Origin: CAYXOX01 sp964466745
GTDB taxonomy: Bacteria > Pseudomonadota > Alphaproteobacteria > Rhodobacterales > Rhodobacteraceae
Direction: 5' to 3'
Length of the DNA stretch: 64,000 nt
NCBI GenBank assembly: GCA_964466745.1
Contig: CAYXOX010000001.1
Location: 50,552 to 114,551, forward strand
Shown here piece by piece: positions 1 to 8,346 of this stretch (position 1 is its first letter; each line of letters starts with the position of its first letter). The notes beneath the pieces were generated by a model. The model was not told the DNA's origin. It saw nothing but the letters and a program-made list of their open reading frames with translations, and did no database searches. The translations under genes were made by a program, and so were the position numbers.

Positions 1-1
1 C

Positions 2-424
2 GCGGCCCTTCGGGCGGGCGCGGTGGGCATCAGCGGCGAGTTCGGCGGTGGCGCCACCGTCACGCCGGCCCGCATGGAAGCCACCGAGCGCGCGATCGAC
101 AACGTTCTGCAGGCCTGCGATCTGACGCAGGCACCGCTGCTGCGCCCCGCCGCGGCGGCGCCGGAGGCACCGACGGTTTTTCTGCGCCAGGGCGGGGAAG
201 ACCATTTCGTCTACGGGCGCCGCGACGGCTGGTTCGAGCCCGCCGTGGATGTGGGCGACCGGGTGGAGGCTGGCCAGGTGGTCGGCTTCAGCCATGCCCT
301 CGATATCCCCGGTGTCGAGCCCGAAACCTACCATGCCGGCGCCGGCGGCGTGGTGATGTCCCGTCGGCTCCATAGTCATTTCCTGCGTGGCGACTGCCTC
401 TTCACCATCGGCGGCCTTGCCTGA
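2..424 (+). CDS. Succinylglutamate desuccinylase/aspartoacylase-family protein, C-terminal part
   Basis: The reading frame is open from the left edge, so this is the C-terminal 140 residues of a longer protein that begins outside the window. It resembles the end of the zinc-dependent AstE/AspA (M14-like) deacylase family, which removes acyl groups from N-acyl amino acids. The visible stretch has a Gly-rich segment (GEFGGGATV) followed by a C-terminal beta-rich domain with the typical late motif pattern VDVGDRVEAGQVVG. Metal-binding residues would lie upstream and cannot be checked. It precedes a sugar-type ABC transporter and PLP enzymes on the same strand, so an N-acylated amino acid or related amide may be the substrate. 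That last point is inference. Confidence 0.7.
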   Translation, partial: AALRAGAVGISGEFGGGATVTPARMEATERAIDNVLQACDLTQAPLLRPAAAAPEAPTVFLRQGGEDHFVYGRRDGWFEPAVDVGDRVEAGQVVGFSHALDIPGVEPETYHAGAGGVVMSRRLHSHFLRGDCLFTIGGLA

Positions 425-447
425 ACACCCCGCAAGGAGCGTCAGGC

Positions 448-475
448 TTGACGGACGCCGCCGTGAGGGTACTAT
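448..475 (+). promoter_or_regulatory. Candidate sigma70-type promoter of the ABC operon
   Basis: TTGACG at 448..453 and TACTAT at 470..475 are separated by 16 bases and lie about 140 bases upstream of the binding-protein start. The stretch from 466 to 515 is noticeably more AT-rich than its surroundings. This is pattern recognition only; no transcription start is known. Confidence 0.4.
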
Positions 476-618
476 TCGATTACTGCGAAATCAATTCCGT
501 AACAATGAAATCACGGCCTGGATAACGAGACGAGAACGAGGCGGAGCGACCGGCGTTCCGCACGGGCCCGCGAGCTGGGCTCCGTCGTTGCCGGCACCGG
601 GCGAACACGGAGGTAAAC

Positions 619-1950
619 ATGTTCACACGATACCGTCTTTCCCTCGGCGCGACCGCACTGCTCGTGGCATCGACCGCCGCCCAGGCAGACATCACGATCC
701 TCGCCTGGCCGGGCGGGCCGGCAGAGGCTTCGCTCCGCCAGGTGGTGGAAGACTACAACGCCACGCGAGGCGCGGAGATCGGCAGCACGGCAGAGCTGCT
801 CTACTTCAGCCGCGACAACTTCTTCGACAAGATGCTCTCCGACCTCGCCGCCGGCTCGACGCAGTTCGATGTCATGCTCACGGCGACCTACAACGTCGGG
901 GCCTACGCGCCGTTCATGGAGCCGATCAACGATCTCATCACCGAAGACGTGATGAACGTGTTCCCCCAGAGCGCGATCGACGCGCAGTCTTTCGATGGCG
1001 ATGTCTACGGCATCCCGACCGATCTCAGCCTTCACTTCCTCTACTACCGCACCGACCTGATGGATCAGCTCCTTTCGGACGCGGACTGGCAGGCGCGTTA
1101 CGCGGAGATCTCGGCCGAGTATCTCGGCGAGGCGATGGCGCCGAAACCTGTGGATGAATGGACATGGGACGACTACCTTGCCGCCTCGCTCTTCTTCACC
1201 CGCTCGATCAACGAGGACAGCCCTGTCCGCTACGGGACGGTGCTGCAGCTCAAGAACCTGCTCTTCAACGTGATGCTCTGGCAGGGCACGGCCGCGAGCT
1301 ACGGCGGCGACTGGATGGACGAGGCCGGCAACCTCACGATCGATTCCGAGGCCTACCGGACCGCGCTCGATATCTACAAGACCCTGGTGGACGCCGAGGC
1401 AACGCCGGCCGACAGCGTTTCCTACGAATACGCCGAGGCAAACGCAGCGTTCGGCACCGGGCAGGTGGCCTTCATGGTGCAGTGGTCGGCAGCCTATGCC
1501 GAGCTGATCGACCCCGATCAGTATCCGTCCGTGGAAGGCAAGTTCGACATCACCCGGCAGCCCGCCGGTTCGGAGGGCCCGCGCACCCACTTCCACGCGC
1601 TCGGGCTGGGGCTCAACGCCAATTCCGAGAACAAGGAGGAAGCGCGCGCGTTCCTTTCCTATCTCGCGACCGAAGATGCCATGCGCCAGTACACCATCGG
1701 CGGCGGCCAGCCGCCCGTCGTGGAGCGCATCATGGCCGAGGCCGCGGGAGACGCGCGGCCGGACATGATGATGATGGCCGACCATACCGGCAAATACGGC
1801 ATGGTCATGAGCGGCGGCACGAGCGCCGACGCGCTGGCGATCTACACCAACATGGCCGAGTATTTCACCGGGTACTGGAACGGCGAGATCGACAAGGACG
1901 CGGCCATTGCCGGGGTGGAAAGCTTCATGGCGGAGGCGTTTGCCGACTAG
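619..1950 (+). CDS. ABC transporter substrate-binding protein, family 1 (sugar/MalE type)
   Basis: This 443-residue protein begins with a Sec signal peptide (MFTRYRLSLGATALLVASTAAQA, cut after AQA; basic start, then a hydrophobic stretch). It continues as a family 1 extracellular solute-binding protein, ending in an alpha-helical region typical of that family. It would capture a solute in the periplasm and deliver it to the two permeases encoded next. The start has an AGGTAA-type site just upstream. No ATPase gene for this system is present in the window. Substrate cannot be read from the sequence; downstream PLP enzymes suggest an amino compound rather than a plain sugar (inference). Confidence 0.85.
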   Translation: MFTRYRLSLGATALLVASTAAQADITILAWPGGPAEASLRQVVEDYNATRGAEIGSTAELLYFSRDNFFDKMLSDLAAGSTQFDVMLTATYNVGAYAPFMEPINDLITEDVMNVFPQSAIDAQSFDGDVYGIPTDLSLHFLYYRTDLMDQLLSDADWQARYAEISAEYLGEAMAPKPVDEWTWDDYLAASLFFTRSINEDSPVRYGTVLQLKNLLFNVMLWQGTAASYGGDWMDEAGNLTIDSEAYRTALDIYKTLVDAEATPADSVSYEYAEANAAFGTGQVAFMVQWSAAYAELIDPDQYPSVEGKFDITRQPAGSEGPRTHFHALGLGLNANSENKEEARAFLSYLATEDAMRQYTIGGGQPPVVERIMAEAAGDARPDMMMMADHTGKYGMVMSGGTSADALAIYTNMAEYFTGYWNGEIDKDAAIAGVESFMAEAFAD

Positions 1951-2091
1951 TCCGCGACCAGCGGCGGCGGGGGCGGAACTGCCGCCTTCCGCCGCCGCAC
2001 TTCCGACAGGCCCGGGGAGGGGGCGTGAATGCAAATGAACGCGACCTTGCCGATGCCTGAACGAGAGTTCGCCCGGCTGGCTGGATGGCGG

Positions 2092-2124
2092 GCCCGGCGC
2101 CTCCCCCGAAGCGAGACGCCGGGC
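2092..2124 (+). promoter_or_regulatory. Intercistronic inverted repeat between binding protein and permease genes
   Basis: GCCCGGCG (2092..2099) and CGCCGGGC (2117..2124) form a perfect 8-bp stem with a 17-base loop. It lies in the 245-base gap between the binding-protein gene and the first permease. No T-run follows, so an RNA-stabilising or attenuating hairpin is more likely than a full terminator. The same arrangement recurs in four other transporter operons of the window. Confidence 0.45.
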
Positions 2125-2195
2125 TCGGCAGGGCGGGCCGCGTTGCCCGGCCGCGGCCATCGCACCGCCGGGCACGCGCAGCACCAGCGCGCGGG

Positions 2196-3116
2196 ATGCC
2201 GGCGATGACGTCGGCCACCGAACAGGCAACGGGCGAACGGGGCGGCAGCCTGCGCGAAATGGAGCGGCGCCGCGCGCGTGTTTTCCTCGCCGCGCTGTGC
2301 GCCTTCCTTGCGCTCATCCTCGGCTTTCCCGCCCTCGCCAACCTCTGGTTCAGCCTCAATCACGTGACGTTCCAGAATCTCACCGGCGACGGTTTTGCCG
2401 GGCTGGCGAACTACGTGGCGGCCCTTTCCGACCCGGGCCTGTGGGATGCGCTGGGCTATTCGCTCTGGTTCGCTGTGGTCTGCACGATCGCCGAGGTCGG
2501 CATTGCGCTGGCGCTGGTGTTCATCCTCCATCCCCTCCTGCTGCGCCGGCCCTGGCTCACCGCGCTCCTGATGCTGCCGATGATGATTTCCCCGGCGCTC
2601 ATGGGCGTGATGTACCGGCTGATCCTCAACGAGTTCACCGGGCTGGTGCCGGGTTTTCTCGGCATGCTGGGCATGACGGTGAATTTCCTTTCGCGCGCGA
2701 ACATCCAGTTCACCGTCGTGGCCATCGAGGTTCTGCAGTGGACCCCGTTCGCCTTTCTCATCCTGCTGACAGCGCGCCAGTCGCTGCCCTACGAGATCGA
2801 GGAAGCCGCCGCGCTCGACGGTGCCATCGGCTGGCGCTTCGATTTCATGGTGGTGCTGCCGCTCATTCTGCCCGCGATCCTCATCGTTTCGTTCATTCGC
2901 TTCATCGACAGCTTCCGGGTGTTCGATCATATCTTCGTCCTGACGGGCGGCGGGCCCGGAAACTCCACGACCTCAATCAGCATCTACATCCACAAGCTCT
3001 TCTTCCGGCAGGGCGAACTGGGGGAGGCGGTGGCGCTTTCGATCATGATGCTCGTGGCGTCGTTGATCCTGCTCTACTTCGGCCTTCGGGTCGCGGTTCG
3101 GGGGCGGCCGTCATGA
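2196..3116 (+). CDS. Sugar-type ABC transporter permease (MalF/UgpA-like)
   Basis: This is a 306-residue inner-membrane permease with about six hydrophobic segments and an EAA loop (EEAAALDGAIGW, followed by LPLILP) that contacts the ATPase. The start at 2196 is chosen because the reading frame upstream of it is low-complexity and unlike permeases; ATG 2205 is an alternative. The stop overlaps the start of the second permease by ATGA, which shows translational coupling. It forms a heterodimeric channel with the next gene product. Confidence 0.85.
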   Translation: MPAMTSATEQATGERGGSLREMERRRARVFLAALCAFLALILGFPALANLWFSLNHVTFQNLTGDGFAGLANYVAALSDPGLWDALGYSLWFAVVCTIAEVGIALALVFILHPLLLRRPWLTALLMLPMMISPALMGVMYRLILNEFTGLVPGFLGMLGMTVNFLSRANIQFTVVAIEVLQWTPFAFLILLTARQSLPYEIEEAAALDGAIGWRFDFMVVLPLILPAILIVSFIRFIDSFRVFDHIFVLTGGGPGNSTTSISIYIHKLFFRQGELGEAVALSIMMLVASLILLYFGLRVAVRGRPS

Positions 3117-3958
3117 TCGTTGCAGAGCGCGGACCAACGAGCCGGATCGTAGAGGGGCTGCGCTGGGCGGTGCTCGTGGTCGTCGCCTTCGTGATCAACT
3201 TCCCGATCCTCGCGACGGTGATGACCTCGTTCAAGTCGACGCGCGACATCAACACCTCGCCGCCGGTGATCTTCTTCTCGCCGACGCTCGACAACTACCG
3301 GGAGGTGCTGTTCGCGGGGAACACCGATCTGCCCGGCTACATCCTGAACTCGTTCATCATCGCCACCGGCGGGTCGGTGCTCGCGATTCTGGTGTCGTTT
3401 CCGGCGGCCTATGCCATCGTGCGGCACCAGGTGGGCCGTGACACGCTCCTGCCGCTCGTCACCGCGCTGCGCGCCCTGCCGCTCATCATCTTCGCGATCC
3501 CGATCTACATGATGTACCAGCTGATCGGCCTGCTCGACACGCTGACGGGCATGATCCTGATCGGTGGGGTCATCTCGATCCCGGTGGCGCTCGTGCTCTT
3601 CGTCGGGTTCATGCAGGACATCCCGCACGACATGGACGAGGCCGGCAAGCTGGACGGCGCGAGCCAGGGCCAGATCCTCTGGCGCATCATCTTCCCGCTT
3701 TCGCGCCCGATCCTGCTGGCGGTGTTGCTGCTCAGCTTCATCACCACCTGGAACGAGTTTCTCTTCGGGCTGATCCTGACCACCCGCGATGCCGTGCCGG
3801 TGACGGTGGGTGCCACGTTCTTCGTGACGACCTACGGCGTGAAATGGGGTGCCACCGCCGCGGCGATGACCCTCAGCGTCATCCCCCCGCTGGTGCTGGG
3901 TATCTTCGCCTACCCCTATATCGGGCGGTCCATGCTCTCCGGCGCAGTGAAGGGCTGA
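3113..3958 (+). CDS. Carbohydrate-type ABC transporter permease (MalG/UgpE-like)
   Basis: The product is a 281-residue second permease of the same importer, with an N-terminal membrane segment (LRWAVLVVVAFVINFPILA), a periplasmic stretch before the core helices, and an EAA loop (MDEAGKLDGAS) near residues 175-190. Its ATG overlaps the stop of the first permease. A long open frame running in from upstream (from 2297) is not part of the protein: it crosses the other permease in a different frame. The PLP-enzyme gene starts three bases after its stop. Confidence 0.87.
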   Translation: MIVAERGPTSRIVEGLRWAVLVVVAFVINFPILATVMTSFKSTRDINTSPPVIFFSPTLDNYREVLFAGNTDLPGYILNSFIIATGGSVLAILVSFPAAYAIVRHQVGRDTLLPLVTALRALPLIIFAIPIYMMYQLIGLLDTLTGMILIGGVISIPVALVLFVGFMQDIPHDMDEAGKLDGASQGQILWRIIFPLSRPILLAVLLLSFITTWNEFLFGLILTTRDAVPVTVGATFFVTTYGVKWGATAAAMTLSVIPPLVLGIFAYPYIGRSMLSGAVKG

Positions 3959-3961
3959 ACC

Positions 3962-4921
3962 ATGCAAACCGACTCCATCGACTTCGAGCAGGCCGCCGCC
4001 CGCATCGCCGGACATGTCCGGCGAACACCGTTGGTCCCCGCTGCGCCGGAAGGGCCGTTCCGGAACCTGTGGTTCAAGCCGGAGTGCCTGCAGGTATCCG
4101 GCTCGTTCAAGGCGCGGGGGGCCTTCAACTCCGCGCTTTCCGTGCCCGAAGCCGCACGGGCCCGCGGCCTCGTCACTGCATCGGGCGGCAATTTCGGTGC
4201 CGCGCTCGCCCATGTCGCCCGGCGCCTCGGCGTGGATGCCGACATCGTGGTGATGGAACAGTCCACGGCCTACGCGCGGCGCCGCGTGCAGGCCTTTGGC
4301 GGGCGCCTGCATGTCCGCGGGTTCCACTGGGACGAAAGCTGGGACGTGGCCGAGCAGCTCGCCCGCGAGAACGGCGCAACCCTGCTGCACCCCTTCGCCA
4401 CGGCCGAGGTCATCGCCGGGCAGGGCACGATCGGCCTCGAGATCCTCGAGGATCTGCCCGATGTCGATACCGTCGTCGTCTCGATCGGGGGCGGGGGGCT
4501 CATCGCCGGCATCGCCTCCGCCATCAAGGCCCGGCGGCCCGGCGTGCGGATCGTCGGCGTGGAGACGGTGGGGTGCCCCACGCTGACCGCCTCGCTCGAT
4601 GCGGGCCGGGTGGTGAAACTGGAAAAGATAGACACCCGCGTTGCCATCCTCGGGGCGCGCACCACTGCGCAGATCAACCTCGATATCATCCGGGCCCATG
4701 TCGACGAGGTCGTTCTCGTGCAGGAGGACAGGCCCGAACCGGCGGCACGATGGGTCTGGGAGCGGACGGGGCTCGCGGTGGAGCTTGGCGCGGCGACGGC
4801 CGTGTCGGCTGTGCTGGACGGCGCGACCGACTTCGAACCCGACGAAAGGATCGCCGTCGTGCTGTGCGGCTCCGGTGACGACGGGATGAGGCACGCCGGA
4901 ACCGACGCAGGCGGCGCGTAA
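3962..4921 (+). CDS. Threonine/serine dehydratase-like PLP enzyme (fold type II)
   Basis: This 319-residue cytoplasmic enzyme has the fold type II PLP signature SGSFKARGA with the Schiff-base Lys at residue 50, a substrate loop TASGGNFG (72-79) and the phosphate-binding loop GGGGL (176-180). Family members eliminate water and ammonia from serine, threonine or hydroxy-amino acids, producing reactive enamine/imine intermediates. There is no C-terminal ACT regulatory domain, so it is of the catabolic type. A RidA gene follows with overlapping stop, which fits because RidA removes such intermediates. A relationship to the hydroxyectoine dehydratase EutB is possible but not demonstrated. Confidence 0.8.
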   Translation: MQTDSIDFEQAAARIAGHVRRTPLVPAAPEGPFRNLWFKPECLQVSGSFKARGAFNSALSVPEAARARGLVTASGGNFGAALAHVARRLGVDADIVVMEQSTAYARRRVQAFGGRLHVRGFHWDESWDVAEQLARENGATLLHPFATAEVIAGQGTIGLEILEDLPDVDTVVVSIGGGGLIAGIASAIKARRPGVRIVGVETVGCPTLTASLDAGRVVKLEKIDTRVAILGARTTAQINLDIIRAHVDEVVLVQEDRPEPAARWVWERTGLAVELGAATAVSAVLDGATDFEPDERIAVVLCGSGDDGMRHAGTDAGGA

Positions 4922-4935
4922 TGAGGAGGACACCC

Positions 4936-5379
4936 GTGAGCGATGCCCGGAACGAAGCCAATTCGCTGCGGCGGCCGCCGGCAAAGTTCGCGCCGCCGAG
5001 CCGCCAGCATTCGACGGCAGGCCCCTATTCTCCCGTCCTGGAGGTGGACGCGCGAACGCTTGTCGTGATTTCAGGCCAGGCCGCCGTCGATCTGGACGGC
5101 AAGGTGGCCTCCCAGGATATCGCCGAGCAGTCGACGCTCACCCTGGAGAACTGCCGCAACCAGCTTGCCGCCGCCGGCTGCACCTTCGCCGACGTGTTCA
5201 AGGTGAACGTCTACATGAAGGATCTCGCGCAGTGGGCGGAGTTCAACAGCGTGTATGCCGGGATCATGGAGGAGCCGCTGCCGGTCAGGACGGCGATCCA
5301 GGCCGGGCTGCTCGAAGGGCTTCTCGTCGAGGTGGAAATGTGGGCGGCCAAGCATCGCGGCGCCGACGCCGGGCCGTGA
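4936..5379 (+). CDS. RidA-family enamine/imine deaminase
   Basis: This 147-residue Rid-family protein hydrolyses enamine/imine intermediates released by PLP dehydratases, here probably the enzyme encoded just upstream. It contains the family start region (STAGPYSPVLE), SGQ, and the C-terminal motif PVRTAIQA followed by LVEVEMW. Arg118 matches the catalytic Arg105 of E. coli RidA. The GTG start at 4936 is preferred because AGGAGGA (4923..4929) sits at ideal spacing; ATG 4921, which overlaps the previous stop, is an in-frame alternative with no clear ribosome site. Its stop overlaps the GTG of the next gene. Confidence 0.85.
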   Translation: MSDARNEANSLRRPPAKFAPPSRQHSTAGPYSPVLEVDARTLVVISGQAAVDLDGKVASQDIAEQSTLTLENCRNQLAAAGCTFADVFKVNVYMKDLAQWAEFNSVYAGIMEEPLPVRTAIQAGLLEGLLVEVEMWAAKHRGADAGP

Positions 5380-6515
5380 GCGCTCACCGCCCGCTGATCG
5401 AGAAGCGCCGGTTCACGGGTATCGAAGGTGTCGCCCATCTGTGCACCGGCGGCGAGGCCCCGCCGCTGAAGGCCCATTTGGACGCCGCGGCGCGCTTCTT
5501 TGCCGACAAGGCCGACGGCATGGCGGGCCGCGCGCGCTTCTTCGAGGTGCGCGATGCCGTGAAAGGGCGCCTTTCGGGGCTCCTGCGGCTGCCCGAAAGG
5601 GATATCGGCTTCCTCCTGAATGCCTCCGATGGCATGGCGACGGCCGTAGCCGGGCTCGATCTCGGCGCAAGCGGCAACATCGTTGTCGCGCGGTCCGAGT
5701 ACGTGTCGCTGCCCCTGAGCGCCCACCGCCGGGCCCTTGCGGGCGGACAGGTGCGCCTTGCGGGCTCGGGGATCGCGACGCCGCTCGAGGATTACGAGGC
5801 CCATGTCGATTCCGATACCCGGGCGATCCTCGTCAGCCACGTGTCACACCTGACCGGCATCCACCACGATCTCGCCGGGTTTCGCGCCCTGGCCGACACG
5901 GTGGGCGCCCGGCTGATCGTCGATGTCTCGCATTCGCTGGGCGCCGTGCCTATCGACGGCAGCCTGTGCGATGCTCTCGTCTCGTGCTGCTACAAGTGGC
6001 AGCTGGGAACGCATGGTTGCGGCATCTTCGCCGTCAATCGCGCGCGCTGGTCCGATCTGGAGCCCCTCGCCTGGGGCTGGAACTCGATCGAGCCCGACGA
6101 GGACTGGACGAACAAGGAGCGGTTCCGGTTCCGCCAGGGGGCGGAACGGTTCGAGACGGGCAATGCGCCGTTTCTCGCGCTCTACCTGCTCGATACGGGG
6201 CTTTCGGCTCTGTGCGAGGTGGGCGAAGAGGCGCGCGCCAACCACGTCCGCGCGCTTTCGGGGGCCGTCCGGGAGGCGCTGGTGGACGCCGGTCTGGAGA
6301 TTGTCACGCCGGCTGCGCCCGAGGCCCGGGCCGGAAACGTGTCCTACCTCAGCACCGATCCGATGGCAGAGGTCGCTTGGCTCCGCTCTGCCGGGGTGCA
6401 TGTCTGGGGCGGGGAAGGGCGGGTTCGTATCTCCACCCATGTCTACAACGACGGTGAGGATGTGGCGGCACTGCGCGCGGCAATCGCGGCGCGGCCGGCC
6501 GGCATGGCGCCGTAG
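5376..6515 (+). CDS. Class V aminotransferase-fold PLP enzyme (kynureninase/cysteine-desulfurase-like)
   Basis: This 379-residue fold type I PLP enzyme has the cofactor-binding Asp183/His186 pair in DVSHSLG and the Schiff-base Lys207 in SCCYKWQ. The fold includes aminotransferases, lyases, kynureninases and epimerases, so the reaction cannot be fixed from these residues. GTG 5376 overlaps the stop of the RidA gene (GTGA), and the first residues read as a normal N-terminus from there. It is the last gene of the operon and converges on the TetR-RidA gene. Co-occurrence with a dehydratase and RidA suggests degradation of an imported amino acid derivative. Confidence 0.8.
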   Translation: MSAHRPLIEKRRFTGIEGVAHLCTGGEAPPLKAHLDAAARFFADKADGMAGRARFFEVRDAVKGRLSGLLRLPERDIGFLLNASDGMATAVAGLDLGASGNIVVARSEYVSLPLSAHRRALAGGQVRLAGSGIATPLEDYEAHVDSDTRAILVSHVSHLTGIHHDLAGFRALADTVGARLIVDVSHSLGAVPIDGSLCDALVSCCYKWQLGTHGCGIFAVNRARWSDLEPLAWGWNSIEPDEDWTNKERFRFRQGAERFETGNAPFLALYLLDTGLSALCEVGEEARANHVRALSGAVREALVDAGLEIVTPAAPEARAGNVSYLSTDPMAEVAWLRSAGVHVWGGEGRVRISTHVYNDGEDVAALRAAIAARPAGMAP

Positions 6516-6589
6516 CGCGGCGCCTTTCCCGAGCCGGATCGTCCCCGGTGCCCGCTCCCCGCTTCCAGGGGAAACTGCCATTGCAATGC

Positions 6590-7636
6590 CTAGCTTCGCG
6601 GCCCGCGGGACGCGGCGCCCTGCAACACGCGGAAGGGCCGCACGGCGATGACCTCGACCTCGACCAGCAGGTCGGGCCTGGCGAGTGCCGTGACGGCAAG
6701 AACCTTCGCCGATGGCTTGACGGCGAGCTGGCCGAAAGCGCGGTCCCTCGCAGCCTCGTATTCGGCGATGTCCCCGGCGCGGGTCACGTATCCCGCAATC
6801 TGGAGCACATGCGAGAAGTCGAGCCCCTGCTCGGCAAGGATCGCCGCGATCCGCGAAAAGCAGATCTCTGCCTGCTCGGAAACGCTGCCGGGTACCGTGC
6901 CGTCGGGCGCAATGCCGTGAATACCCGAAGTCATCACCAGATCGCCGGCCGCAGTTGCCGGGGGGTGGTTTCCACGGCCCGGCCCGGCGGCCGGCGGGCC
7001 GATCGGTCGAACCAAGGGTGCACAGCCCGACCCGAGCCCGCAGCGGTGCAGGAAGAGCTCGGTGGCCTCGGAGATGATGCGGTCGGTGTCGAGCGGGGCC
7101 TCGCCGCGCACGTCCATCAGCACCCGCAGTTCCGCCTCGTAGTCGGCGTAGTGCTGCGTCACCGCCCAGATATTCACCTGAAAGAGCAGCGGATCGACCG
7201 GGGCCATCAGGCCGGTGTCGATCCATTCCCGTATGAGCGCTGTCGCACGTTCCACGCCGGCCTTCAGGTCGTCCCAGTGGTCGGCCATGGCGGGGGCGCC
7301 GCGCGCCATCTCGCGGGCGAACAGGCGCGAGACATCGGGGTATTCCAGTGCGTGGCGCATCTTGCGGTCGATGTAGTCGGCGATGACCTTCGCCGGATCG
7401 CCGGGGCTCGTGACCAGAAAGAAGATATCCTTCCACTGCCGGACGATGTCGCCCAGGACCTCACGGTAGAGATCTTCCTTGCTGGAAATGTAGTAGTGGA
7501 GTTGCGCCTTGGTGATCCCGGCGGCTTCCGCGATGGATTGGGTCGAGGTGCCCGAAAGGCCGTTGCGCGCGAATTCACGGATTGCCGCCTGGTGAATGAG
7601 ATCGCGGATTTCCAGCCGCTTCTGGCTTGCGCTCAC
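6590..7636 (-). CDS. TetR-family regulator fused to a C-terminal RidA domain
   Basis: This 348-residue protein combines two domains in one uninterrupted frame. Residues 10-58 are a TetR helix-turn-helix (STQSIAEAAGITKAQLHYY), and residues about 75-195 are a TetR ligand/dimer domain resembling the RutR group. Residues about 215-337 are a RidA-like domain (AGDLVMTSG, then LLVEVEVIAV). The position of the catalytic RidA Arg is Lys311, so the domain probably binds rather than deaminates a ligand. It is the last gene of a leftward operon of ABC ATPases, a hydrolase, an FAD oxidase and a flavodoxin-fold reductase, and it likely regulates that regulon. Sensing of an enamine, imine or keto acid is inference. 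Confidence 0.82.
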   Translation of the reverse strand: MSASQKRLEIRDLIHQAAIREFARNGLSGTSTQSIAEAAGITKAQLHYYISSKEDLYREVLGDIVRQWKDIFFLVTSPGDPAKVIADYIDRKMRHALEYPDVSRLFAREMARGAPAMADHWDDLKAGVERATALIREWIDTGLMAPVDPLLFQVNIWAVTQHYADYEAELRVLMDVRGEAPLDTDRIISEATELFLHRCGLGSGCAPLVRPIGPPAAGPGRGNHPPATAAGDLVMTSGIHGIAPDGTVPGSVSEQAEICFSRIAAILAEQGLDFSHVLQIAGYVTRAGDIAEYEAARDRAFGQLAVKPSAKVLAVTALARPDLLVEVEVIAVRPFRVLQGAASRGPRS

Positions 7637-7661
7637 CGTGTTCCTCCCGTCGTCCGTTTCA

Positions 7662-8255
7662 CTAGAGACGGCGCATCGTGCGGTCCACGCGGGCGAGAAA
7701 CCCCGAAAGCTCGTCTCTTGTCTGGTGGTTCATGTCATACATCTGCAGCCAGCGCACGCGGCACCGCCAGTGGAACAGGATGCGGTAGCCGCGCACGAGC
7801 ATCGATCTTGCGGGGTCGCGGATCAGCCAGAGCCACCAGCGGGGTGACCCGGAGGTGGTGATGACAACGAAACGGCGGATGTTCACGAGCTTGCCGACGG
7901 CCCGCCGCATCCGACCCGCAGGAACGTCGAAGGCGATGCCGGGCAGCCAGACCCGCTCCATCCAACCCTTCAGGATCGCCGGCGGGCCGTACATCCAGGT
8001 GGGAAAGACCATGATCAGCGCCTCGGCCCACCGCAACGCCTCGACATGGGGTGCCACCTTGCCGGCGAGGTGCGTCGTGTCGGACAGATAGGAACCCCAG
8101 TCCTCGCGGCTCAGCACCGGGTCGAATCCCTCGGCGTAGAGATCGATCACACGCACCTCGTGCCCGGCGGCCTCGAGCGCGGCCCGGACCGTTGCGAGGA
8201 TCGACGCGCCGAAGCTCTGCGGGTCGGGATGGGCGAAGACGACGAGCGCCCGCAT
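7662..8255 (-). CDS. NAD(P)H-dependent flavodoxin-fold oxidoreductase (quinone reductase-like)
   Basis: The 197-residue protein belongs to the NQO1/MdaB-like flavodoxin-fold family. It starts with MRALVVFAHPDPQSF and contains the FMN/FAD-site stretch FPTWMYGPPAILKGWMERV. Such enzymes reduce quinones, nitro or azo compounds in the cytoplasm using NAD(P)H. The start at 8255 is chosen because the upstream 42 in-frame codons do not resemble the family. It lies 25 bases upstream of the TetR-RidA gene and is one of three members of this family in the same regulon. Confidence 0.85.
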   Translation of the reverse strand: MRALVVFAHPDPQSFGASILATVRAALEAAGHEVRVIDLYAEGFDPVLSREDWGSYLSDTTHLAGKVAPHVEALRWAEALIMVFPTWMYGPPAILKGWMERVWLPGIAFDVPAGRMRRAVGKLVNIRRFVVITTSGSPRWWLWLIRDPARSMLVRGYRILFHWRCRVRWLQMYDMNHQTRDELSGFLARVDRTMRRL

Positions 8256-8346
8256 CAACCCGCCTCGGCGCCGGAGCGTTTCGCGGCCCGCCGCCGTGAG
8301 GGCAGGGTATCGGGTAGCGGGATGTGCGTGACAGCCGGCATCGCCT

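Noticed and set aside
511..2229. Open frame of 572 codons on the minus strand
   Set aside because: It is antisense to the family 1 binding-protein gene, rich in Arg, Gly, His and Val with no domain pattern. It arises from the high GC content.
2297..3958. Apparent 553-codon protein covering both permeases
   Set aside because: Only the part from 3113 is permease-like. The first part is a frame-shifted reading of the other permease, so there is no fusion.
3074..4984. Open frame of 636 codons on the minus strand
   Set aside because: It is antisense to the second permease and the PLP dehydratase, with low-complexity Arg/His/Asp composition and no family resemblance.
3962..6515. Assignment of the PLP/RidA genes to hydroxyectoine degradation
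   Set aside because: A EutB-like dehydratase and a deacylase fit, but no ornithine-cyclodeaminase-like EutC, ectoine hydrolase or ectoine-type transporter is present in the visible part.
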